NCBI GenBank assembly: GCA_028671895.1
Contig: CM053800.1
Location: forward strand, 17,753,886-17,817,885
Source of the DNA: Oenanthe sinensis
Lineage: Eukaryota; Streptophyta; Magnoliopsida; Apiales; Apiaceae
Length of the DNA: 64,000 nucleotides
Direction of reading: 5' to 3'
The notes below the pieces were generated by a model. That model did not search any database and was not told where the DNA came from. It saw only the letters and a list, made by a program, of their open reading frames with translations. This document shows, piece after piece, positions 23,195-34,306 of the stretch. Every line of letters begins with the position of its first letter. Position 1 is the first letter of the stretch. The position numbers and the translations under genes were made by a program.

Positions 23195-24716
23195 TGTTGG
23201 GTTTCGAGGCATAAAACGCAGCGGATTAAACGTAAATATAACAAAATTTCGGAACCCTAACGCAGGATCATGTATAATCATGGACTGATTATTGTGAAAC
23301 GGAATCATACCTTTGTTTGGTCTTGACTACTACGAACTCAACGGAGATCCTAGCTTTCACGACTTGTGTCTTCCTCTTGAAAACACATCTATGGTATCCA
23401 CACGAGCACCTTCAAGAACGTCTCACGATCTTGATTATGGAACGGATGCACTAGCCTCCTCTAGATGATTTCGAAATCTGCCTCTACCTTTTCTGCTGCT
23501 AGGGTTCGTTTTTATTAAAAAAAACTTAATACCTATTAACCCTACATTATCTATTTATAATGGTTGGTTAATATGCCCATAACAGCAAAGCCTAACCCAT
23601 GTAGGTTTAGGATTAAATAATAAAACCGAATTTTATTATTTAATTAATAACTAAGTCACACTTAATTATTAATGGCAGAATTCAAATTCGAATTTATATA
23701 TTATTTCAATTAATTAAGTCTCACTTAATTAATATAATAAAATTCAAATAATCATCAATTAATTTAAATTAATTATTCCTTTAAGTACTCTATGTGTGTG
23801 ACCCTATAGGCTATTATTTAATTAGCAATAATTTTATTCTCCAATAAAATTATAAACAATGAGCGGTATCTAGTAATACATCATTGCTACCCAATTAAAT
23901 AATAATTAAATCGTGATTCGATAAAACCTTTCGTGATTAATGTTTCAGTGTAATATAATCCCTTTAACCATATATATTATAGATTAAACTCGAGGCATGT
24001 ATTTAGTCATCCTCTTCAACATTTAATCCGGGTTTACTTGATCCATGAGTAGACTATGAAAACAAATCATTATTTGAGCACGGCCATGCATTTTATAGTC
24101 TCACTCAATCAAGAGGCCAATAATATCTCTCCTAATTATAGGAGGGTTAAATCCTTTATCTATCATTCATATTTCTCATACGACTCATGATATACCCGAT
24201 GTCCACTTTTATCATCACCCGGTCAAAGGTAATTTTTAATGTAGTCAAAGTATATTAATCCTCGTATAGAAATATAATGATCTCAAGTCAAAGGATCATT
24301 ACACCATTATCACTGTGACTCTTTCTTATGACTTTATTAAACATGAAGAATCTCACTGTGGGTCTGTCCAGTATCATGTACTCCTACATGATGTATTGAC
24401 TTTAGTATCCCCATACTTATAACCAATGAGATGTGGTTATCAATCAAACAACATACTAGTCTATTTATGTATTATTATTGTCCTATAATAATAATACTCG
24501 ACTAGGGACATTTAAGAATATGATATATTATATAATCTCAAGTTCAAGTCATGTACTAAACTATACAATATGTATCATGATTCTAAGGACATTTATTATG
24601 CTAACAAATATATTGCAGTAATTAAAGTCATAATAAATACGTTTATTGAATAATCAATTGACATAAAGGTTTATCAAAATAAACATTGTATTGCCTCTAG
24701 GGCACCTACACCAACA
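23195..24716 (-). repeat. 3' LTR of element E (1522 bp)
   Basis: On the minus strand it begins TGTTGGTGTAGG directly after a polypurine tract and ends CCCAACA at 23195. A TATA word (TATAAATA on minus) is at 23552-23559. No second copy in the window. Confidence 0.88.
23552..23559 (-). promoter_or_regulatory. TATA box of element E LTR
   Basis: TATAAATA on the minus strand, about 355 bp before the LTR 3' end. Confidence 0.5.
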
Positions 24717-24730
24717 ATCTCCCACTTGCA
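24717..24730 (-). other. Polypurine tract of element E
   Basis: On the minus strand TGCAAGTGGGAGAT ends immediately before the LTR start TGTTGG; the pol stop codon (24731-24733) directly precedes it. Confidence 0.8.
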
Positions 24731-26031
24731 CTAGAGCCAATCACCCATGTATCTAATACCCATGGAACTAGTGTGACCGTCGTGCTTCTTCTGCGACAAG
24801 CCTTTGGTCAGTGGGTCTGCAATGTTATCATTTGTGTGCACTTTACATATGTGTATGTCACCCCTTTCATTAATCTCTCGAATGAGGTGATATCTCCTGA
24901 GTATGTGTTTGGTTCGGGAGTGAGCTCAAGGTTCTTTAGCCTGTGCAATGGCTCCATTATTATCGCAGTATAGATCAATGGGATCTACGATCGATGGAAC
25001 CACTCCCAAATCAGTAATGAATTTTCGAATCCAAACAGCTTCCTTAGCCGCTTCACAAGCTGCAATGTACTCAGCCTCCATTGTAGAATCAGCTACTGTT
25101 TCTTGTTTTGAACTCTTCCAACTTACAGCACCTCCATTTAGACAAAACACAAAACCAGACTGTGATACAGTATCATCCCTGTCTGTTTGAAAACTTGCAT
25201 CGGTGTAACCTTTTACAACCAGTTTTTCCTCTCCTCCAAACACCAAGAATGAATCTTTAGTCCTTTTCAAGTACTTTAGAATATTCTTGACAGCCGTCCA
25301 ATGACCTTCACCTGGATTAGATTGGTATCTGCTCGTCATGCTTAAAGCATACGAAACATCTGGGCGAGTACATACCATCGCATACATGATGGATCCAATT
25401 GCTAAGGCATATGGAACCTTACTCATGCGGTCCTTGTCATCCAATGATTTCGGACACTGATCTTTAGAGATCGTTATCCCTTGAGACAAGGGGACATATC
25501 CCCCTTTTGCATTTTGCATACCAAAACGATACAAAACCTTATCGATGTATGTACTCTGACTTAGACAGATCATCCTTCTAGATCTATCCCTATAGATCCT
25601 CATTCCTAGAATGTAGGATGCTTCTCCTAAGTCTTTCATAGAGAAGTTGCTCCCTAACCAAATCTTAACAGCCTTGAGAGAAGGTGTGTCATTCCCCATT
25701 AGTAGTATGTCATCAACATATAGTACTATGAATGCCACATGGCTCCCACTAACCTTCTTGTAAACACAAGGTTCATCTTCGTTTTGAACAAAGCCATACT
25801 CTTTGACTGTTTCATCAAAACGGATATTCCATCTCCTAGAGGCTTGCTTCAATCCATAAATGGATCGACGTAATTTACATACCTTGCTAACATTCCTTGG
25901 ATCGACAAAACCTTCAGGTTGTGTCATGTACACATCCACATCCTCTTCAAGTATTCCGTTAAGGAAGGCTATTTTGACATCCATTTGCCAGATTTCATAA
26001 TCATGGAATGCTGCAATAGCAAGCAAAATCC
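24731..26031 (-). pseudogene. RT and RNase H of element E (lightly damaged)
   Basis: RT words in order: YEIWQMDVKIAFLNG, CKLRRSIYGLKQASR, the catalytic YVDDILLMGN, SMKDLGEASYILGM. RNase H follows: LKYLKRTKDSF, GYTDASFQTD, AVSWKSSKQETVADST, MEAEYIAACEAAKEAVWI, LYCDNNGAIA. There is one in-frame stop at about 24926 in place of an expected Arg just after QAKEP; the frame then continues (HILRRYHLIREI, NIADPLTK) to a natural-looking stop at 24731. A 1-base deletion at about 26034 shifts this part relative to the upstream frame. Ty1/copia domain order; lineage not assigned. Confidence 0.9.
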
Positions 26032-27858
26032 TTATGGACTTGCCATAGCCACTGGTGAGAAAGTCTCATCATAGTCAATACCATGAATTTGTCTGAAACC
26101 TTTTGCAACCAGCCTTGCTTTATAGGTCTGAACATTTCCATCCATGTCAGTTTTCTTCTTGAAAACCCATTTGCACCCTATGGGTTTTACCCCTTCAGGT
26201 GGATCAACCAAAGTCCATACTCGGTTTTCGTACATGGAATCCATCTCGGATTTCATGGCTTCTAGCCATCTCTTAGAGTCTGGACTGTTCATAGCATCTT
26301 GGTATGTGAGAGGCTCATCTTCATCTATGAGCATCAAATCACCACATTGAGTCAAGAGAAATCCATATCTCTCTGGCTCATGGCGAATTCTACCAGTTCT
26401 ACGAACAACCTGTGTTTGTTGAGCATTATCATTATCCTGCTCCTGTTCCACTTCAGTTTCAATGCTATTTTGTGGTTCTCGATCTTCATCGAGGTCTATA
26501 GTTCTCCCACTGTTTCTTTTGGAAACAAAATCTCTTTCCATGAAAACAGCGTCTCGAGCAATAAACACCTTCTGCTCTGAAGGACTATAAAAATAATACG
26601 CCTTTGTTTCTTTAGGGTATCCCACAAAATTGCACTCTTCAGATTTAGGTCCAAGCTTGTCAGATACTTGACGTTTCACAAACGCCTTGCATCCCCAAAC
26701 TTTCATAAAGTTCATGCCTGGCCGTTTCTTCTCCCATATCTCATATGGAGTCTTTTGAACCTTCTTAGTAGGAACACGGTTAAGTGTGAAAGCCGCTGTT
26801 TCTAGAGCGTAACCCCAGAAACTAATTGGAAGATCTGCATGACTCATCATCGATCGCACCATGTCCAACAAGGTGCGATTTCTCCTCTCTGAAACTCCAT
26901 TCCATTGAGGTGTACCTGGCGGAGTGAGTTGTGATACAATACCACACTCCTTTAAATAATCTTTAAATTCTGTGCTCAAGTATTCTCCTCCACGATCAGA
27001 TCGTAAGATTTTAATACTTGTGCCTCCGCCAATTTGCTTCTCTACTTCAGCCTTGTATTCTTTGAACTTTTCAAAAGAATCGGATTTATTCTTCATAAGA
27101 TATACATATCCATATCTACTGAAATTATCAGTAAATGTTATGAAGTAGTAGTAGCCTCCTCTAGCCATCACACGCATTGGGCCGCATACATCACTATGTA
27201 TTAGCTCCAGACGTTCAGTGGCCCTTTGACCCTTACCAGTGAAAGGGGCTTTAGTCATTTTACCAAGCAAACAAGATTCGCATTCTTGGTATGATTCAAA
27301 ATCAAACTTATCCAAATATCCATCCTTATGTAATTTGGATATGCGTTTCTCATTTATATGGCCTAGACGACAATGCCAGAGGTATGTTTGATTTGAGTCA
27401 TTAACTTTAAGTCGTTTGTTTTCTATATTACAGACAGGATTATCTAAGTCAAGAACATATAAACCATTAAACAAACGCGCAACACCATAGGTTCAATCAT
27501 TCAAAGTAAAAGAGCAACTGTTCTTTATTGTAAACGAAAAACCTTTCTTGTCCAAACAAGAAATAGAAATAATGTTTCTGTGAATCGCAGGCACGTAATA
27601 ACAATTTTCCAGTTCTAAAACTAGCCCAGAGGGAAAAGATAAATAATATGTTCCTACAGCTAAAGCAGCAACTCTTGCTCCATTGGCAACTCGTAGGTCC
27701 ATTTCTCCTTTAGCCAATGTCCTACTTCTCTGCATTTCCTGCACATTTATACAAATGTGGGAAGCACATCCAGTATCCAATACCCAAGATGTAGAAATAG
27801 ACAGATTGACTTCTATAACATATATACCTGAAGTAGAAGCTTGCTCAGCCCTCTTCAA
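26032..27858 (-). pseudogene. Protease, integrase and RT start of element E
   Basis: The protease active site WVLDTGCASHI lies at about 27770, at the truncated 5' edge. After an in-frame stop near 27492 come the pre-integrase zinc domain (LWHCRLGH ... CESCLLGK) and the integrase core with its acidic residues in place (LIHSDVCGP; LRSDRGGEY; GVSERRNRTL). The frame stays open for 480 codons into the linker and RT entry (KRWLEAMKSEMDSM, GCKWVFKKKTD, ARLVAKGF, DETFSPVAM) until the 1-base deletion. It is the least decayed pol in the window, so E is probably one of the younger insertions. Without gag and a 5' LTR it cannot be autonomous. Confidence 0.9.
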
Positions 27859-28620
27859 ACTTCTTCAATTATTCAGGATGTGTTTTGAGAATAAAACACT
27901 TGCTTCCAAAGATGTCAAAGTATTTAACATTTGGCTTTCTTCCCTTCAAAGTTTCATATGGTGTCATTCCATGCTTATTTATCAAAGTGCAATTCTGAGT
28001 AATGCATGCAGTATTCACAGCTTCTGCCCAAAAGTAAATAGGTAGCTTTGCTCCTTCTAGCATTGTTCTGGCAGTTTCAATTAGAGTTCTGTTCTTTCTT
28101 TCAACTACACCATTTTGTTGAGGTATGCCAGGTTCTAAAAATTGTTGAATAATTTCTTTTGTTGAGCAGAATTCCTCAATTTCAGAGTTCTTAAACTCTG
28201 TTCTATTCTCACTCCTTAGATTCTTTACCTTGTGAGGTGATCCATTTTCAATCATTGCAATAAGATCAAATATTATCTCTACAGTTGCATCTTTTTTATG
28301 CAAAAAGTACACCAGGTAAATCTATTGTAATCATCAACTATCACCAGAGTATATTTCTTCTTTCCAATGGACATATTGTTGACAGGACCAAATAAATCAC
28401 GATGCAATAGATGAAAGGTTTGATCAATAGAATTTTCAGTTTTACTCTTGAAAGATGTCTTCTTTTGTTTGGCCTTTTGACATGAATCACAAAGTCCATC
28501 AGGATGAAATTGAACTTTTGGAAGACCTCTTACTAGATCCTTTTTTACCAATTCATTAATGTTTCCAAAGTTCAAATGACACAGCTTTTTGTGCCAAGTC
28601 TAGCTTTCCAGAGATGATGC
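27859..28620 (-). pseudogene. Integrase of element B (5' portion)
   Basis: The pre-integrase zinc domain (WHKKLCHLNFGN ... CDSCQKAK) is followed by the core: first Asp in LLHRDLFGP, the second block reads LRSENRTEF where LRSDNGTEF is usual so the catalytic Asp is Glu, and Glu is retained in GVVERKNRT. A frameshift at about 28310 separates the first and second halves. An in-frame stop occurs at HPE-stop-LKKF (about 27867) just before element E. Not functional. Confidence 0.85.
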
Positions 28621-29016
28621 CTTTCCAAGTAGGCAAGTTAAGGGACCATCAAGGTTTACATCCAAGCCAGCTTTAAATAAGTTGTTATGTCTGTGACCAA
28701 TTAGAACTACCTTGCCATCCTTCTTGATTTTCACTTCACAATGAATTCCATGAAATTCCACAGAATAACCTCTGTCTGTCATTTGACTCACACTTAATAA
28801 ATTATGTTTGAGTCCTTCAACCAGAGCTACATTTTAAATGATGAAATTTCCAATAACAATATTACCATATCCCAGTATTCTTCCTATGTTGCCATCTCCA
28901 TAAGATACTGCTGGGCTAACCTTCTCCTCAAACTCTGAAAGTAGGGATTTATTTCCAGTCATATGTCCAGAACATCCACTATCAATCACTAGGATGTTTT
29001 TCCTGTTTCCCTGCAA
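28621..29016 (-). pseudogene. Protease and pre-integrase segment of element B
   Basis: The retroviral-type aspartic protease motif VIDSGCSGHMTG lies at the start (about 28985), followed by FGDG-like wording (SYGDGNIGRILGYG). The part after a stop at 28834 (28791-28600, SQMTDRGY ... HRHNNLFKA) is the usual protease-to-integrase linker. Confidence 0.8.
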
Positions 29017-29029
29017 TCAGTTAATGTAA

Positions 29030-31316
29030 ATTAATTAGTAGGTTTGGGGACCCAAACTAGTTTGGGTCCTTTCTTTTGAAACTTGTTAACTCTTGCAGCA
29101 GAAGTATTTTTATCAGAGTTTATGTTAATAGAGTTTACATGATCATAGTTTGCATTATCAGAGTTTATATTGTCAGAATTTACTTTTCTTTTATCAGATT
29201 TTATCACAAATTTTTTTAGCAGCATGTTTTGGAGATATATTCAATTGAGGAAACGGTTCGTTATAATACAAATTATGATATTCTTTATATGTATAAATTG
29301 TATGCCATAAACTACCACAGTGAAAACATGAATTTTGTGGTCTATATCTAGTTTGTTTTCTAGCCTTTGAACTAGGTTTCTCAGGTTCATTCTTTTTGTT
29401 TTGTTTGCATTCAATGGCAAGGTGATTTGAATTACCACAAGTAAAAAAGGTTTTTCTAGGAGCATTAGGGATATATTTATAGTTATTCTCCTTAGTAATT
29501 CCTACTTTGCCATTTCTATTTCTTTTTATCTTTTTAGGTTTGCTCTTATTAGTGACTGCCTTCAACTTTTCATTAAGTTGCTTCTGTGAAAGTAATCCTA
29601 TATTGACAGGTTTATTCTCTTATACACTATTCTTTTTACCTTTTTTATTATTAGATCATTCACCAGATGTAGATTTCTTGTCATTACTAGCTCTAACAAA
29701 TTTCACAGGTTCACTCAATGTTCCTTTTGTGTATGCTTTAGTGTGTGTTTCTTTATCTGATTCATAACCTAAGGCAGAAGTCCAATTCTTGTTGGAAAGC
29801 ATTTGTTGGACTTTCTTGCCAGAGTGTGTCTAAACTCTGAAAGTCTCTTTTTCCTTTGCTATATCAGATTTCAAATATTCAACTTGAATTTCTAATTGAG
29901 TTTGCATGTGTATGGCATTTTCATAGTCTTTCTTAATTCTAAGCATTTTAGAATTTTCAGATTCAAGAGACTTATTCCTAGCAGTCGGAGTTTGTATCTC
30001 AGATTTTAATCTTTCATTTTCAAGAGACTGTGATTTAAAACTAACATGCAATGATATAAGGAAAGATTTTAATTCACAGATATTTTCAATGTCAAAATTA
30101 AAGATAGAGTTTGGTACCTTGTCCGAGTTTAGGATGGGAGCATCAGAGTTTTCCATGAGAGCATAATTTTTTTCCTCTTCAGAATCTGAGGAATCCATCC
30201 AATCTTTTTTTGATGTGATGAGTGTTTTTCTAGATTCCTTAAATCTGCACTCAGTAGCAAATTGCCCCATCTTATTACACTTGTAACACTTGACTTTTGA
30301 TTTGTCAAGAGTTTTTTATTTTCCATCTTTATCTTCTCTTTTCCTGAATCTCTCTTTCTTTTCTGGTTCTACATGCTTTTTCTGATAATTACCTTGCTTC
30401 CTGTACTTTCTGTACTTCATCTTTTTGAAGCCTTTAACAATCATAGCAACCATCTCCATTATGTCAGAATATGAAGAATCATTAGAGTTTATATCAAAGT
30501 TTGCCTCAAACTCTGATTCACTATTTTCTTGGACCATTACAGCTTTTCCTTTTCTTGTTCATGCATTAAGGACTTTTCAATAGGTTCTTCAATCTTGGCT
30601 TCAACTTTCAAAGCAATAGATTTTGTCTTGCTACTTTTTCTGTTTCTTCTTTGCTGTAATTCCAAGTCATGAGTTTTTAATTTTCCATAGACTTCATCTA
30701 AAGACATCTCATCTAAATCAGCCATTTCTCTTATCAATGATGTCTGCAGATCCCATTCTTCAGAAAAAGCCCTTATAAATTTGGTGTTGTAATTTTCATT
30801 GTCATATACCTTATCCACCAAAGCCAAGTTTTTCAATAGAGTTAGAAATCTGTTATAGATATCTGTGAGGGATTCATTCTGTTTTGCCTCAAAATATTCA
30901 TATTCTTGAATTAGCACAAATTTTGGGTTCTTCTTTATTTCCTTGGTTCCTTGGCATTGAACCTCTAGTGCATCCCAAATTTCTTTGGCAGTTTTGCATG
31001 CAATTACCCTGTTAGACATCACATAGTCAAGACTGTTGTGCAGAATATTCCTTACCTTTGCATCTTTGACGACTTCAAGTTTTTCTTCATTGGTCCATTC
31101 TTTCTTGTCCTTCAGGGTGTAATATTCAGGGATTTGTCTTCCTTCCATAATTGTAGATGACACTAGTTTGGTTGATAGATACTGACTTGTATGGATTCTG
31201 TCTAAATAATCAGGATCAGTTACTTCCAGGAACATCATCATCTTTACCCTCCATGTAGGGTATTCAGCCTTCCTCAATATTGGAATCCTGATGCTTTCAT
31301 ACTTGTTTCCAAACAT
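29030..31316 (-). pseudogene. Gag of element B
   Basis: The ATG at 31316 begins a 259-codon open segment with a typical copia gag core (WRVKMMMFLE, CKTAKEIWDALE, LTDIYNRFLTLLKNL). A 1-base loss in an A run at about 30543 shifts the frame at KEK. The next frame carries a basic stretch and a zinc knuckle at 30247-30289 reading CYKCNKMGQFATEC, with Gln where the family has His. A Lys/Glu-rich coiled-coil-like part follows (30200-29830), then two more knuckle-like units (CGNSNHLAIEC, and CFHCGSLWH at about 29310-29340) and Asn-Ser-Asp repeats (29200-29100). Several stops break the frame. Confidence 0.85.
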
Positions 31317-31350
31317 GATTATGTGATCTTTGAGTTGTAATTAACTGCCT

Positions 31351-31362
31351 GCTCTAATACCA
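31351..31362 (-). other. Primer-binding site of element B
   Basis: On the minus strand TGGTATTAGAGC lies 2 bp after the LTR end; it is the initiator-Met tRNA complement with one mismatch (T for C). Confidence 0.85.
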
Positions 31363-31581
31363 ATTGTTTTCCTAGAAAAATAATTTATTACAGAAGGGGG
31401 GTTGAATATAATAGTACCTAATAATCGATCAAGAAAACAAGTATGTACAAGAAATACTGTTTTGTATTAAAGATAATGAATGGAATACAAAACTCTCTCA
31501 AGAAATTCTTTGTTCTCAAGAGCTACAAGGTTATGAAAAATAAGACTTGAAAGATATACTTATGTTTAACCTATGTCTGTG

Positions 31582-31589
31582 TTTATATA
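31582..31589 (-). promoter_or_regulatory. TATA box of element B LTR
   Basis: TATATAAA on the minus strand, in U3 downstream of the AAACTCTGA cluster. Confidence 0.65.
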
Positions 31590-31836
31590 GACACAGTTAT
31601 AATTCAATTACAAAACAGATTATGAAAAGAATAGCTTTAATAAGGAAATAGACTTGTATTTGGATTTCTTTTTCACTATTATAATCATACTCTGATTTGA
31701 TTGCTTCTTGATAAACTCTGATTGATAAACTCTATCGGTTGTTTATTATCTGATTTGAGCATTATCAGCTAGAGTAAACTCAGATTGAGTATTCTCTGTT
31801 AGAATAAACTCTGACCGACAGCTTCATAAACTCTGA

Positions 31837-31844
31837 TGACGTCA
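31837..31844 (-). promoter_or_regulatory. TGACGTCA (bZIP-type) site in element B LTR
   Basis: A perfect 8-bp palindrome TGACGTCA lies near the start of U3, about 250 bp upstream of the TATA box. TGACGTCA is a known binding word for plant TGA/C-group bZIP factors; use here is inferred. Confidence 0.45.
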
Positions 31845-31898
31845 GCAGTGTAAAATCTGTTCTTTATTCTCTGACATCATCAGTGTTTGTTTCCTACA

Positions 31899-32560
31899 AC
31901 TTAAAAGATTAATGAGAGATCTGATTTAGTTAAGAAATTAATGTTAAAAAAAGTTAAGGCTCAATCATAACTATACGTCCCAAATACCGACCAACTACTA
32001 ACTACCAAACTTTTAATGTTTGGGTATATCCCATGCGATGCACGAATGACATTTTTTTAGTATTTTATTATTTTAATTTTAATATTTTCTTCAATAATAA
32101 TTTAAATTTTAGTTAATATTATACATGTGTATTTTATATAATTTTCATATACTTTATTTTTATTTATTTTGATAAGATAATATATATGTGTTTTGTTTAT
32201 AAATCTGTTTTAATTAATGTGAGATATATTTTAGTTAAGAGTATTTGTATTTTTTATAGGATAACATTTGTGTGTTTTGTTTAGGAAAGTGTTTTAATTA
32301 GAAGATTAATGATGTGAGATGTGTTTTAGTTAAGAGATTAATATTAAAAAAGTTAATGCTCAATTTAGTTAGAAGAATAATGATGTGAGATGTGTCTTAG
32401 TTAATAGATTAATGTTAAAAAAGTTAAGGCTCAATATTAAGTAATAACTATCCGGCCCAAATACCGACTGATTACCAAACTTTTAATGACTGACTATCAA
32501 ACTTTTAATGTTTTGGTTTTAATAATATAACATAGATAGTACAGATATTACTAGTTGTTG
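31899..32560. repeat. Non-coding repeated segment, three copies of a 55-70-bp unit
   Basis: The unit containing TTTAGTTAAGARATTAAT and AAAAGTTAAGGCTCAAT occurs at about 31910-31966, 32308-32362 and 32381-32434. CCCAAATACCGAC and CCAAACTTTTAATG follow the first and last copies. The words CCCATGCGATGCACGAA (32030-32046) recall the hairpin seen in some plant Helitrons, but I could not define ends. Identity unknown. Confidence 0.4.
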
Positions 32561-34306
32561 TAAAATTAGAACAATGACACAATTATCGTATATAACCTAC
32601 CGTATAATTATATTATATACTTAGCATATGTAAAATATTCTTAATAAATATTCTTGAATGCTAAATTAACGATTTTGATTTGCTGGGACCGTATATGCAT
32701 TTAAGCCGTATGCTGTATACCCCTCATTGTTTGATTTATTAACATAAATGTCATTATATAATGTATTAATAATTATATAAATACTATTTATAATGAATGG
32801 TGAAGATTAGAGGCCTTGATGAAAGGGGTATCCCTAGAACCCTATCCATTTTATTTATATAATAAACATAATTTATAGTTAAAATTTAATTAAAAAAAAC
32901 AAACAAAATAATAGATTAAGACCGAGGAAGTAACTTGGAATATAATAAATCAAACTGACCCATAACTTGTAAACTTCCTGGACTTTACTAGGCACTTGAC
33001 TGAGAAATATGCAAAGTAAATGTTACTTTTTGGGAACCAATCATCATCAATAAAAAACAGTTGACCCAGAACTAATGGACAAGTTGACAAGTTCATTATT
33101 AATGTCAGTATCAAGAGAAAAGATCAAGAGCATATTTGGAATAATTTTAAGCAACCCCATTCAGCTTTAAGTTATTTTCGTGTTAATTTATTTATATTTT
33201 AAAATGTTTAATTTAAATTAATTTAAAATAATTTTGTTTAGAAAAATTCAACTTAATTTTTTCTCCGTCATATTCTAATAGAAACACTCTCATTTGAATT
33301 AACTTTTTAGTTTATTTTTTATTTGTTGTATATATTTATACTACTTATATTTTTATTTTATATTTAATTAATAATTTTTTTATTTTTTATTTAAAATATA
33401 TTGAAAAAATCATTTTAATTAAAATTATCCAAATACATACATCTATTTTAAAATAGAAAATATCACTTTTAACTTAAACAATTTTTTTTTGACGAAATTT
33501 AACTTAACAAATTAGTTATACTATAAAGGGTTTTTTTTGAAAAATACATTTTTTTTATTTTTTCAAAAATACGTTTTTTTATTTTCATATTTTGCAAAAA
33601 TATTATCTTAATAGTTTTTTTTTACAAAAATATGGTTTTGCAACCGTTGCAACCTCATATAACTAAAATCAATCTCAAATGCAACCACCGATAACTTCAA
33701 TTTTTTTTCAAAAAGAAATTGTATTCAATTGCATTTTGTTATAAATTTTATATAAAAAAATTGCATTTTGATAATTCTGGTTGTAAACCGTATTTTTGTA
33801 AAAAAATTCAAAAGATAGTAAAATCACAATTTTTTTAAATAATTTTGATAAATACCATACTTTAAATTATAAATAACTTTTTTTAAATTAAAGGCAAAAT
33901 ACTCTAAAAGTTTGACAAGCCATGTCCAATACTTGATAAAAAAAAAATTAAATTGAAAGTTCATCTTCATCGAGTAAGATCAACTAATAGAGCCTGAGAT
34001 TCCCTGACAACATGATAACAAGAAGCAGGAGCAAAAGTGTGTGCAACATTGTTTGCAGTCCTGATCGAATTTCCTGATATCAAAACTTCGGCAAGATCTT
34101 AAGAATTATAATATATTTAAATTCATGAAAGATGATCTTTTTATTTGATAGTAAAGGTCAATCATGGTTTATACACGCCGTTTACATGATACTACTGATC
34201 AACGCCAAATACGAACTTAACAATTTAACATCCAAACTCAACAACTAAAATTTCCATTCATAGCTCACCAGCAAAGATAATGAAACTAACAGTTGCATGC
34301 ACCTCA
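32561..34306. other. Intergenic, AT-rich, no gene seen
   Basis: Long A and T runs occur (for example 33480-33640 and 33720-33850) with no open frame or recognised repeat ends. The right part (34110-34306) is the 3' flank of the SRC2-like gene and includes a possible poly(A) signal. Confidence 0.6.
34140..34145 (-). terminator. Possible poly(A) signal of the SRC2-like gene
   Basis: AATAAA on the minus strand, about 160 nt downstream of the stop codon. Plausible position; unproven. Confidence 0.4.

Larger units (their letters stand above)
23195..27858 (-). mobile_element. Element E: 5'-truncated copia inserted in element B integrase
   Basis: Minus-strand protease, integrase, RT, RNase H, polypurine tract and 3' LTR are present; gag, primer-binding site and 5' LTR are absent. 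Host B coding continues on both sides: HPE then LKKF at about 27850-27870, and RAFKVFNLRTK at about 23130-23190. E therefore landed in the B integrase, and a later deletion removed its 5' half and some host codons. Its protein sequence is clearly a different copia lineage from B. Confidence 0.87.
15164..31898 (-). mobile_element. Element B: SIRE-like copia with accessory 3' frame, interrupted by element E
   Basis: Read on the minus strand: 5' LTR (31898-31365), primer-binding site, gag, protease, integrase, [element E insertion], integrase tail and Asn-Ser-Asp-rich linker, RT-RNase H twice in tandem, spacer, accessory frame. The 3' LTR is not in the window because the family D LTR and family A cut the element at 15163. 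RNase H wording (for example DNQSAI.M.GN.VQHS) and the extra frame after pol suggest the SIRE lineage; that lineage call is from memory of family features, not a search. Confidence 0.85.
31365..31898 (-). repeat. 5' LTR of element B (534 bp)
   Basis: On the minus strand it starts TGTAGGAAAC at 31898 and ends GGAAAACA at 31365 next to the primer-binding site. It contains the TTCAACCCCCCTTCT signature near its end, a TATA box (31582-31589) and, in U3 (31680-31870), repeated AAACTCTGA/ATAAACTCTG words. The flanking five bases on the outer side are ACTTA (31899-31903); the partner duplication is outside the window. Confidence 0.9.

Noticed and set aside
29507..29767. A hydrophobic plus-strand frame opposite element B gag
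   Set aside because: Same cause: antisense of Lys- and Asn-rich gag.
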